This document shows, one piece after another, positions 6,928 through 13,271 of a DNA stretch of 26,311 nt (positions are counted from its first letter, which is position 1; the number at the start of each line of letters is the position of its first letter). The notes under the pieces are model-generated. The model searched no databases, was not told the DNA's origin, and worked only from the letters and a program-made list of their open reading frames with translations. The position numbers and the translations under genes are program-made. The stretch is from positions 1-26,311 of the IMG/VR virus record IMGVR_UViG_3300030430_004274; one strand, given 5' to 3'. The DNA is from a virus.

Positions 6928-7040
6928 CCGCCGAAACCCGCACCCACATACTGGGCAATCTGATCGTGCTCGTGACGTTCCTGTTTTGGTTCGTCGGCGA
7001 CTATGCGGTCGATCTGCTGCGCCTGCTCGGCGTGGGGTAG
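6924..7040 (+). CDS. 38-residue single-span membrane peptide
   Basis: ATG 6924 overlaps the stop of the RHH-like gene (ATGA) and the frame ends at TAG 7038-7040. The middle, L-G-N-L-I-V-L-V-T-F-L-F-W-F-V-G, is a clear transmembrane segment, followed by D-Y-A-V-D-L-L-R-L-L. No family is recognised. The coupling to the upstream gene and the clean membrane segment argue for a real gene despite its size. It is far from the lysis cassette, so it may be an early membrane-acting peptide rather than a holin. The following gap (7041-7162) holds only two small GC hairpins (CGCCC/GGGCG) and the ribosome site of the resolvase. Confidence 0.58.
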   Translation: MTAETRTHILGNLIVLVTFLFWFVGDYAVDLLRLLGVG

Positions 7041-7162
7041 GCTCGAACCGTTCGCCCATGAGGGGCGCGGCGCGCGGGGCTATTCCGCCCAGCGGAGGGC
7101 GCGGCCTACCCGGTCGACCCCAACGTCGATCGACCTGCGCGTCGTCAGTGAGAGGGGAACGC

Positions 7163-7642
7163 ATGATCAGGATCGGGATTGACCCAGGCAAGCGCGGGGC
7201 GCTGTGCGCCCTCGGGCCCCACGGCGCGGCGGTTCGGCTGCTGGCGACCTGCTACGCCGGCCCCGACCTCGTGCCGGCCCTGCTGGTAGCGGCACTGCAT
7301 GACGTGCGGCAGGAGGCAGGAGGCGGCGACGTATCGGTCGCGGTCGAGGTGCAGCAGAGCATGCCACGACAGGGCCTCTCGTCGACGTTCCGAACCGGGG
7401 CGAACTACGGCCGGATCTGCGGGGTCGTCGGCGCCCTGGGATGGCCCCTGTATGTCGTACGCCCCCAGGCATGGCGGAGGGCCGCAGGGATCACCGTCGG
7501 CAGGGGCAGCGACCCGAAAGCCGCAACGATCGCGGCCGTGTCGGCGCGGCTTCCCGAGGTCGACCTGCTGCCCGGCCGCTGTCGGAAGGCCCACGACGGG
7601 ATCGCCGATGCAGCGGGGATCGCCCTTTCCCTGCCGGCGTGA
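7163..7642 (+). CDS. RuvC-like Holliday junction resolvase
   Basis: The protein has 159 residues. ATG 7163 has AGAGGGGAA upstream, and the encoded M-I-R-I-G-I-D-P-G is the usual start of the RNase H-like fold. An ATG at 7056 in the same frame would add a low-complexity tail and is not favoured. D7 (I-D-P-G), E62 (V-E-V-Q), D145 (A-H-D-G) and D149 (A-D-A-A) are the four acidic catalytic residues in the expected order and spacing. K119-A ahead of the last motif and P-Q-A-W-R at 101-105 also fit the RuvC family. The enzyme would cut four-way junctions left by recombination and replication, so DNA entering the head is unbranched. The stop overlaps the next start (GTGA). Confidence 0.87.
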   Translation: MIRIGIDPGKRGALCALGPHGAAVRLLATCYAGPDLVPALLVAALHDVRQEAGGGDVSVAVEVQQSMPRQGLSSTFRTGANYGRICGVVGALGWPLYVVRPQAWRRAAGITVGRGSDPKAATIAAVSARLPEVDLLPGRCRKAHDGIADAAGIALSLPA

Positions 7643-8115
7643 ATGTGCGCCGCGGGAACCTGAGCGTGCGGCGGGTCGGTGATCTGGTCGACGTCGCCGC
7701 CTCGTGGCCCGGTGTGACCCTACGAGACGCGGCCGCGGAGCTGCACCTATCGATCAGCAGCGTCAAGACGTACGCGGCTGCGGGCCGGCGTTGGGGCCTG
7801 ATCTGGGCCGGCTACGTCCCGCGCCTTGTTGACAGCCCGCAGGGGCCGATCCCGTTCGAGGCCCGCGTGCGCATGTCCGATCCATTGCGCGCCGTGTATG
7901 GGAGGATCTGCCGGTCGTGGATGCTCCAGGATCCGATCCGCCTGCATGATCTGACGCGCGAGGGGCTGCGACGCTCCCAGGCCAACGATTATACGACGAG
8001 GCTGCGAGCCCTGGGGCTGCTGGCGCCCCCTGGGACGCTGTACGCGACGGCAGACGGGTATGCCCTGGCGAACTACTCGGCGGGCGGTTCAGGGCACGCC
8101 ATGGAGGCGAGATAG
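7639..8115 (+). CDS. Helix-turn-helix protein, end of the recombination operon
   Basis: The protein has 158 residues from GTG 7639, overlapping the resolvase stop (GTGA). A frame upstream to 7441 is shadow of the resolvase gene. Residues 27-49 (T-L-R-D-A-A-A-E-L-H-L-S-I-S-S-V-K-T-Y) are a good HTH, with S-I-S-S-V-K-T-Y as the recognition helix, like those of LuxR/sigma-4 type folds. Residues 95-135 (L-T-R-E-G-L-R-R-S-Q-A-N-D-Y-T-T-R-L-R-A-L-G-L-L) look like a second winged-helix segment. As the last gene of the early/middle operon, next to the late operon end, it could be a late-gene regulator; this is inference. Its 3' end overlaps the convergent lysis gene by 43 bases. Confidence 0.65.
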   Translation: MNVRRGNLSVRRVGDLVDVAASWPGVTLRDAAAELHLSISSVKTYAAAGRRWGLIWAGYVPRLVDSPQGPIPFEARVRMSDPLRAVYGRICRSWMLQDPIRLHDLTREGLRRSQANDYTTRLRALGLLAPPGTLYATADGYALANYSAGGSGHAMEAR

Positions 8116-8465
8116 GCGGTTTCCACTGCCCGGCACTCCGGCCGCTGCCCGTTTGACTGGGAATAGCGCAGGCACGACGCCCAGGCGCAGGCGAGACCTC
8201 CGGGGTCCTGCTCGGATCGGCACTGCGGCGGCACGTCCGCCAGCTTGTCGCGGATCTCGGCGTCGATGACGACGGGGCGCCCCGCCTGCGCCTGGATCTC
8301 CACCATCCGATCGCCCAGGATGTCGATCTGCGTGCTCTGCGCCTCCACCAGCCCCGCGACCTGCTCGACGTTGTCGGGCGCCGTCGCGCGTCCGGCGATG
8401 AAACCGCCGGCGGTCAGCACCACCGCGGAGACCGCGACGATCGCGGCTGTCGTGCCCGCTGGCAT
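8073..8465 (-). CDS. Cysteine-rich membrane protein, possible spanin-like lysis protein
   Basis: The protein has 130 residues from ATG 8465, overlapping the amidase stop by one base (TAATG). Residues 5-27 (T-T-A-A-I-V-A-V-S-A-V-V-L-T-A-G-G-F-I) are a single N-terminal membrane segment. Residues 33-62 form a short coiled coil (V-E-Q-V-A-G-L-V-E-A-Q-S-T-Q-I-D-I-L). The C-terminal half holds five cysteines (82, 93, 98, 111, 124). An N-terminal anchor followed by coiled coil, directly after the amidase, resembles an inner-membrane spanin, which joins inner and outer membrane at the last step of Gram-negative lysis. The cysteine cluster is not typical of Rz, so an unrelated lysis or virion protein is possible. 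No nested second spanin frame with a lipobox was found. Confidence 0.6.
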   Translation of the reverse strand: MPAGTTAAIVAVSAVVLTAGGFIAGRATAPDNVEQVAGLVEAQSTQIDILGDRMVEIQAQAGRPVVIDAEIRDKLADVPPQCRSEQDPGGLACAWASCLRYSQSNGQRPECRAVETAYLASMACPEPPAE

Positions 8466-9058
8466 TAGTTCGTCGCCCATTGCATACACCCGACCGCCAA
8501 AGCGCGCCCGACGAGCGCCAGCCCTGCAGGGGTCAACAGCTCCCGATTCCGCGCCGAGTCGATAAAGAACGGCTCAAAGCATACGCCGGAACAGTTCGAT
8601 GGAGCATCCCAGATCCCCGCGATCGTGGTGTGCGCCCGGCCCCAGGTGCCGCCCCGTTCGGTAGCTCGGACGACGCACCGATCGATGTGCGGCCGTGCGC
8701 CTGCGTCGAGGCTGTCGGCGATGGCCTCGGCGAGCGCCTGCCCGCCTCGGCTCCGCTGATCATGCAGGACCAGCCCATACGCCCCGCCGCCCGCATTGAC
8801 ATGCGCAGCGACGTAGGCGACCCGCTGATCGGGAGCGCCCGCAGCTATCTCCGCGGCCCTCTCGTGCCTCTCGGCGTACCATCCCGAGTCTAGCAGGTGG
8901 ACGTTGTGACCCTCGGCCACCAGCAGGGCGGTGGCCGCCTCTATGTATTGGGCCGTCAAATCGACCTCCCAGATCTCCACGCCGTCGATCTCGGTGCTGG
9001 CGCCGCGGTCGTCGCGTCCCGGCTTGCCGACGTGCTGGCGGTCGAGGATCACTATCAT
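8465..9058 (-). CDS. N-acetylmuramoyl-L-alanine amidase (Amidase_3 type endolysin)
   Basis: The protein has 197 residues, with ATG 9058 overlapping the stop of the holin-like gene (ATGA). A longer frame to 9115 is not needed. It starts M-I-V-I-L-D-R-Q-H-V-G, where H9 is the first zinc ligand. E31 (W-E-V-D-L) is the second. H86 in A-H-V-N-A-G-G-G is the third, and E162 in F-E-P-F-F-I-D is the catalytic glutamate. This is the full Amidase_3 set. There is no signal peptide and no added cell-wall-binding domain, so release would depend on a holin. The enzyme cuts the bond between muramic acid and the stem peptide. Position between the holin-like and spanin-like genes supports a lysis role. Confidence 0.9.
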   Translation of the reverse strand: MIVILDRQHVGKPGRDDRGASTEIDGVEIWEVDLTAQYIEAATALLVAEGHNVHLLDSGWYAERHERAAEIAAGAPDQRVAYVAAHVNAGGGAYGLVLHDQRSRGGQALAEAIADSLDAGARPHIDRCVVRATERGGTWGRAHTTIAGIWDAPSNCSGVCFEPFFIDSARNRELLTPAGLALVGRALAVGCMQWATN

Positions 9059-9315
9059 TGATCGTCCCGCATCCGCCCCAGGACGCCGCCGACCTTCCGA
9101 TCGATGCGTTCGCACGTCTCAAGGATCCGCATGTGCTCGGCTTGGTGCTGCTTGGACATCGTATCGATCTGCTGCAGGTGCCGATCGACCGTCGTAGAAA
9201 TCAGCGGCATGACGGCGTCACGGAGCAGTTTCCAGATGCCCGCCCCTACGAGGATGCAGACGAGCAGACCCGCCCCAGGGCCGGCGAGATACGGAGCCAA
9301 TGCCTCGATACTCAC
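9055..9315 (-). CDS. Holin-like small membrane protein
   Basis: The protein has 86 residues from GTG 9315 (GTGA overlap with the upstream stop), with GGGAGG at a suitable distance. Residues 12-30 (G-P-G-A-G-L-L-V-C-I-L-V-G-A-G-I-W-K) form one membrane span. The remainder (35-80) is an amphipathic charged helix rich in Q, H, R and D. One span plus a charged helical tail fits several small holin or holin-partner types. The gene directly precedes the amidase, the usual place of a holin. Assignment rests on context and topology; no diagnostic motif exists. Confidence 0.62.
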   Translation of the reverse strand: MSIEALAPYLAGPGAGLLVCILVGAGIWKLLRDAVMPLISTTVDRHLQQIDTMSKQHQAEHMRILETCERIDRKVGGVLGRMRDDQ

Positions 9316-9545
9316 GACGACCTCCCATAGCCTGCAGCGATCAGCGCGTCGGCGACGGCCTGCGCTACGGGTTTAGCATCTGCGGCGAGCAGGTCGGCAG
9401 GCAATCGGTCGCGCCGTGCCGTGGCGAGGGCGTCCGCCTCGTCGACGGTCAGCAGGACCACGACCTGCGCGTATGCCTGCGCCCCGCTGCCGTCGTCGGT
9501 GTCGATCTGCTGCTCAGGCGGTACCGTTGTCGCTTCTATCGCCAT
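9312..9545 (-). CDS. Unknown 77-residue protein before the lysis genes
   Basis: ATG at 9545 follows the stop of the glycine-linker protein by two bases, and its own stop overlaps the holin-like start. The sequence is soluble and acidic at the N-terminus, then helical (D-E-A-D-A-L-A-T-A-R-R-D-R-L-P-A-D-L-L-A-A-D-A). A small structural or lysis-timing protein is possible. No family is recognised. Confidence 0.65.
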   Translation of the reverse strand: MAIEATTVPPEQQIDTDDGSGAQAYAQVVVLLTVDEADALATARRDRLPADLLAADAKPVAQAVADALIAAGYGRSS

Positions 9546-9547
9546 AG

Positions 9548-10315
9548 TTACGCCCTCAGCCGATAGGCGCGGATCTTGAACTCGGCCGACCCGACGTAGT
9601 TGCCGAACTGGACGTGCAGGTATCGGCGATTCCCAGGGGCACCCGTGCCCGACGGGCCGCGCCAGTCGTTAGGCCCAGCCGTGCCTAGCTGCTGACCGTT
9701 GGCCGTTGGGAATGCGGACGAGGTCTGATCGAATGACAGGTGCACATAGTCGCCGAGCACGATCCCCTGCATCCGTGTGGGCGTCGTCGTATAGTCGGTG
9801 ATCGTGCGGTCGTTTGCGGTCGTGAACTGTAGCGACGGGAACCGCGTGCACTCCCTCTCACGGAGTGTCGTCGCGCTGGTGACGCCGAGCAACCACTGGA
9901 AGTGACCCGTGTTGTGCGGGATCGTCGTATCGTCGGCCACCTGCCAGAAAATCGCGGCGCTGCTGCCGGCGCTTGCGACGTTGTCCGCGATTGCATCGAC
10001 CACCCACGGCGAATCGCTCACGTCGACGCCGAGATCGATCACAAGGTAGGCCTTGTTGCCACTGGTGAGCGTGCACGACAGCACACCCGACGACAGGGCA
10101 AGCGCGGACGGGCCGCTCGTCGATCGATAGTCGAGCGTCACGGACAAGCCCCCCACGGTATGCGAGCCGGCGCCGCCGCTGGCGAGGAAATCATGCGACA
10201 CGGCCGACCAGTCGAGCAGCGACGCGAGGGTGACGCCGCCGCCACCGCCGCCGCCACCGCCGCCACCACCGCCGCCACCGCTTGCCGCGGCTGTGATGCT
10301 CGGAGCGCGTGCCAT
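9548..10315 (-). CDS. Tail-appendage-like protein with 15-glycine linker
   Basis: The protein has 255 residues. It begins M-A-R-A-P-S-I-T-A-A-A-S, then 15 consecutive glycines (residues 13-27), then a strand-rich body of about 225 residues. The N-terminal nine residues are the same as those of the protein encoded at 10533-11291, so the two share an attachment tag and differ in the displayed domain. The body alternates S/T/G-rich strands (V-T-L-D-Y-R-S-T, Y-L-V-I-D-L-G-V) like a jelly-roll or lectin-like domain. It is most likely a receptor-binding or decoration domain on the tail tip or fibre. No catalytic motif is seen. The linker is coded by mixed GGC/GGT codons. Confidence 0.68.
   Translation of the reverse strand: MARAPSITAAASGGGGGGGGGGGGGGGVTLASLLDWSAVSHDFLASGGAGSHTVGGLSVTLDYRSTSGPSALALSSGVLSCTLTSGNKAYLVIDLGVDVSDSPWVVDAIADNVASAGSSAAIFWQVADDTTIPHNTGHFQWLLGVTSATTLRERECTRFPSLQFTTANDRTITDYTTTPTRMQGIVLGDYVHLSFDQTSSAFPTANGQQLGTAGPNDWRGPSGTGAPGNRRYLHVQFGNYVGSAEFKIRAYRLRA
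10235..10279. repeat. Trinucleotide tract coding a 15-glycine linker
   Basis: Fifteen GGC/GGT codons in a row on the minus strand. The low-complexity tract is a likely site of slippage in 3-base steps, which would change linker length without loss of frame. Confidence 0.95.
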
Positions 10316-10317
10316 GG

Positions 10318-10536
10318 TCAGCCCTCCCGCGCCAGCAGCTCGACCACGTCGTATAGTCCCAGCTGCTGCAGGTGTGACGCAATGACGGGCGTCTGACCGG
10401 CTGCGATCCGGGCCTGGATGTCAGCGCGCACGCTTGCCCAGGTCGCGGCATCCCACGCCGACCGCACGAGCAGCACCGCCTCGGCCTCGCCCTGCACTGC
10501 CTCCTCGGTGTCGATGTCCTCGCGGCGGATGGTCAT
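10318..10536 (-). CDS. Unknown 72-residue protein between two appendage genes
   Basis: The start is ATG 10536, overlapping the stop of the upstream appendage gene (ATGA), with GGAGGGGAA as ribosome site. The longer frame to 11526 is shadow of other genes. The sequence is soluble and helical: an acidic start (R-E-D-I-D-T-E-E-A-V-Q-G-E-A-E), then W-D-A-A-T-W-A-S-V-R-A-D-I-Q-A-R-I-A-A-G and a C-terminal L-Y-D-V-V-E-L-L-A. It could be a chaperone for the flanking fibre-like proteins, as small helical genes beside fibre genes often are, but no family is recognised. Confidence 0.66.
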   Translation of the reverse strand: MTIRREDIDTEEAVQGEAEAVLLVRSAWDAATWASVRADIQARIAAGQTPVIASHLQQLGLYDVVELLAREG

Positions 10537-11291
10537 GGGCGATTCCCCTCCGGGCCGATCGGTGTCCGGATGACCCGATAGTAGGCCGTCCAGACGTTGG
10601 ACGCGCCGGCCGAAATGGTGCGGCCGTTGGCCACGCCCATGTTCAGTTGCAGGAATAGGTTTCCGGAGTACGACGTCGTCGATCGCTGCTTGAATCCGCC
10701 CCCGCTGCCGTCGGCCCGAATGGGCCAGCCGAACGCCTGCCCTACCTTGCCCTTGATGTGGCCGAATCGGCCGTAGCAGTAACGATTCTGCGCGTTGAAC
10801 TCGGTAAGCGGGCTGGCATTCGTCCGCACGGATCCCAGCAGCGGCACGCCGTCGGTTCGGTCGGGCGACCAGTACATCGCCGCGAGGTTGATCGCGTTCG
10901 CGGCCGTTGCGGTCGGATCGCTGCTGATCCCGAGTGCATACTGCGCCCGCGCGCAGCCTGCGACCGTCGGAATGTCCACCCACGTTTCGACCGTCCATCC
11001 GGCGTCCGACAGCTGCACCGCGGTTCCGTCGGCGTAGGTCAGTGCCTGATAGTAGCGCAGGCCGTCGTATGTGCTGGACCCGCCGAACGCATCCGACGAT
11101 CCGGCGGTGAATCCTGCCCAGGTTACCGTAGTGGTGCCGCTCGACACGGCTACCGACGAGGTCCGCGAGTTGCCTCCAGGGTCGGCCGCCGTCCAGCTGC
11201 CATCGGTCACGTCGACCGACTCCCAGGCCGGCAGCGTGGCGCCACCGCCACCGCCCGACGTCGTCGCGGTGATGCTCGGCGCGCGGGCCAC
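10533..11291 (-). CDS. Tail-appendage-like protein with short glycine linker
   Basis: The protein has 252 residues from GTG 11291. Its start, M-A-R-A-P-S-I-T-A-T-T-S followed by five glycines, is the same tag as in the protein at 9548-10315. The rest (P-A-W-E-S-V-D-V-T-D-G-S-W-T-A-A-D and on) is strand-rich with aromatic and glycine turns, and differs from its sister after the linker. It is therefore a second displayed domain on a common anchor, probably part of the tail tip. Y/F/G-rich segments near residues 165-200 could form a binding face. No enzyme motif is seen. Confidence 0.7.
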   Translation of the reverse strand: MARAPSITATTSGGGGGATLPAWESVDVTDGSWTAADPGGNSRTSSVAVSSGTTTVTWAGFTAGSSDAFGGSSTYDGLRYYQALTYADGTAVQLSDAGWTVETWVDIPTVAGCARAQYALGISSDPTATAANAINLAAMYWSPDRTDGVPLLGSVRTNASPLTEFNAQNRYCYGRFGHIKGKVGQAFGWPIRADGSGGGFKQRSTTSYSGNLFLQLNMGVANGRTISAGASNVWTAYYRVIRTPIGPEGNRP

Positions 11292-11294
11292 TGG

Positions 11295-11636
11295 TTACTC
11301 CTGCTCCAGCATGAGCTGCGCGAACGACGACGCGGTCGTTGCCGACACGTACATCGAGCCGCCGCCGGTGGCCCGTCCCGGGGCTACGCGCCACGTCAGG
11401 CCGCCCGAGGTGATCGGCAGGTAGTCGGTACCAATCGCGGCCCCGTCGGTGCCAGAGGACGCCACAGCGCCCGACTGAATGGCCGCCGACCCGTCCACGA
11501 TGAACAGCGACACCCGGCGCGCCCATGGCGGCAGGATGATCTCGCGAGCGTTATTCGCGGTGCTGTCCAGTGTGATCCGTTTCGTCAGGAACCCAACGAG
11601 CGGCAGCGCCTCGGCGCTTAGATCAGTTGCAGCCAT
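11295..11636 (-). CDS. Small virion protein of unknown function
   Basis: The protein has 113 residues, with ATG 11636 and a very good GAGGAGG ribosome site. The sequence is strand-rich (R-I-T-L-D-S-T-A, R-E-I-I-L-P-P-W-A-R-R-V-S-L-F-I-V-D-G) with G/S/T-rich turns, like a small beta-sandwich. It lies between the tail-tip protein and the glycine-linker appendages, so a structural part of the tip is likely. No family is recognised. Confidence 0.7.
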   Translation of the reverse strand: MAATDLSAEALPLVGFLTKRITLDSTANNAREIILPPWARRVSLFIVDGSAAIQSGAVASSGTDGAAIGTDYLPITSGGLTWRVAPGRATGGGSMYVSATTASSFAQLMLEQE

Positions 11637-11663
11637 GGCGGAACCTCCTCGTGCGGCATCGTA

Positions 11664-13271
11664 TCACCCGACGCGGCCCGCGTCCCGTTGCGGCAGGTCT
11701 ACGCGCAGCACCTCGAACGACCACGCCGCCCCGAGGTACCGCCGGGCGATGACCTGGACGAGCAGATCCTCGACGTCGAGGCGGGCGTCGTTGATCCGTA
11801 TCCAATCCCCCGAGCGGATCCAGCCGAACGATAGATCGGCCTGATAGGTCGCCGATTCACCCAGCAGGCCGTCGCGTTCGATCACTGCCTTGGCAACAAG
11901 CGCGGCCGTCGTTGCGTCGTCGGTCCAGGCGAGTTCGATCTCGCGGTGCCGTTCGCCGTACAGTTCCCGACTGAATCGCGACGTCGACGTGTCACCATTG
12001 CGAAACGTCCCGACTACCTGCCGCGCTGTCGCCTTGTTCTGCTGACCATCTCGCGCGTAGCTAACCGTCACCACGTTAGCGACGTCGACGGGACGGCCCT
12101 GAACTTGCCACGGCCCCGCCTGTTTGAACCTCTGCGAGACCTGCACGAGGGGCACCGACCCGACTTCTGGTGCATTCAGAAGCACCGGACGTAGCCCCCC
12201 AGACCCGCCCGCGACTGCGACCGGCAGAATATCGCCGAACGTGCGCGAAACATACTCGAACCCGCTGATTGGTTCGTTGATGTAACCGTTGACGCGCAGC
12301 GCACTCAGCGCGGGAACGATGGCATACCACGAGGTCAGATCAAGGGGCAGCGTCGACCTTGACAACGCCCAGAAAATCAGATCACCGACCCGCGAGATCC
12401 CGCCCTCCCTGCCGACCTTCGGAAGCGTCCGGAAACCGGGATCCCATGAAATCCAATACTGATCCGAGTCATGCTCCAGGCCCGAGGTACTCAGTACGTC
12501 TACCGAGGTAAATAGTTCACCCTGCAGATCGGGCACTACTTCGATCACCTCGCGTCTGGTGTTGCCGGCGTTGTCTCGGATCGTGACGGACTGCCGCTGT
12601 ACTGGATGGCCCGCTATTACAAGTCGCGTCGGATTTGCCAACGTGTTGTTGCCGACCTCATACGGGTAGGCAGGGGAGCCGGCCCGATCTGCTGCGCCAG
12701 GGGAACCGAATACCACCGGCAGCCCTTTCCCGTCGTGGCGACGCACTCGATCAGCGGTTCCCAATGTGCCCGAAACCGTAGCAGGGAAACGGAAAGGCGA
12801 GAACGTCCGATCGCCCAGTACGTTGCTGGTATCGGTGGTGTTCAGGCCCTCTACCGATGCGGTGACCGTTCCCGTGGGAAGATTCGGATCGCCGTATTGC
12901 GGCTCTCGTAGGGGGCCGTCCACGATGATCTCCCGCATGGCGAACGGCTGCACCGCTACGCCCTGCCGCGCAGTCACGTATGCGACCTCCGCGTGGGCCC
13001 CGTCTATTCTGAATCCGCGACGCCGATATGCCACAAGATCCACCGGCAGCACTACCCGGATCGCAGCCCGCGCACCCCGCTGCTGCTGCGACAATCGGCC
13101 GATCGACTCGTCAATGTCGAGCGGTGTCTCGCACGTCCTAAGCTTGATCGGCTGCCCGTCCTCGTCGAGCACGACGATCCGACGGTCTGCAAATCGCCAT
13201 ACGTGGCCGGCAAATCGCACGGTCACGAGGAAGACGATGTCAGCGTTGATCCATTCCGACGGCGGGATCAT
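11664..13271 (-). CDS. Tail-tip/hub protein, siphovirus minor tail component
   Basis: The protein has 535 residues from ATG 13271, which overlaps the upstream stop by one base (TAATG). The open frame continues to 14003 only as shadow. The N-terminal 90 residues are strand-rich (F-L-V-T-V-R-F-A-G-H-V-W-R-F-A-D-R-R-I-V-V) and resemble the barrel found at the start of many tail hub proteins. The middle has repeated short strands, and the C-terminal 100 residues read like a beta domain (G-W-I-R-S-G-D-W-I-R-I-N-D-A). Position after the large tail protein and before the small appendages suits a hub or tip component that closes the tail and carries the receptor-binding proteins. No clear lysozyme or peptidase motif was found. 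Confidence 0.7.
   Translation of the reverse strand: MIPPSEWINADIVFLVTVRFAGHVWRFADRRIVVLDEDGQPIKLRTCETPLDIDESIGRLSQQQRGARAAIRVVLPVDLVAYRRRGFRIDGAHAEVAYVTARQGVAVQPFAMREIIVDGPLREPQYGDPNLPTGTVTASVEGLNTTDTSNVLGDRTFSPFRFPATVSGTLGTADRVRRHDGKGLPVVFGSPGAADRAGSPAYPYEVGNNTLANPTRLVIAGHPVQRQSVTIRDNAGNTRREVIEVVPDLQGELFTSVDVLSTSGLEHDSDQYWISWDPGFRTLPKVGREGGISRVGDLIFWALSRSTLPLDLTSWYAIVPALSALRVNGYINEPISGFEYVSRTFGDILPVAVAGGSGGLRPVLLNAPEVGSVPLVQVSQRFKQAGPWQVQGRPVDVANVVTVSYARDGQQNKATARQVVGTFRNGDTSTSRFSRELYGERHREIELAWTDDATTAALVAKAVIERDGLLGESATYQADLSFGWIRSGDWIRINDARLDVEDLLVQVIARRYLGAAWSFEVLRVDLPQRDAGRVG

Noticed and set aside
7056-7162. Longer resolvase from ATG 7056
   Set aside because: It adds an Arg/Gly/Pro-rich tail before the usual M-I-R-I-G-I-D-P-G start, which has its own ribosome site.
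10537-11526. N-terminal part of the long minus-strand frame 10318-11526
   Set aside because: It overlaps the appendage gene in another frame and is R/H/G-rich; the real gene starts at 10536.
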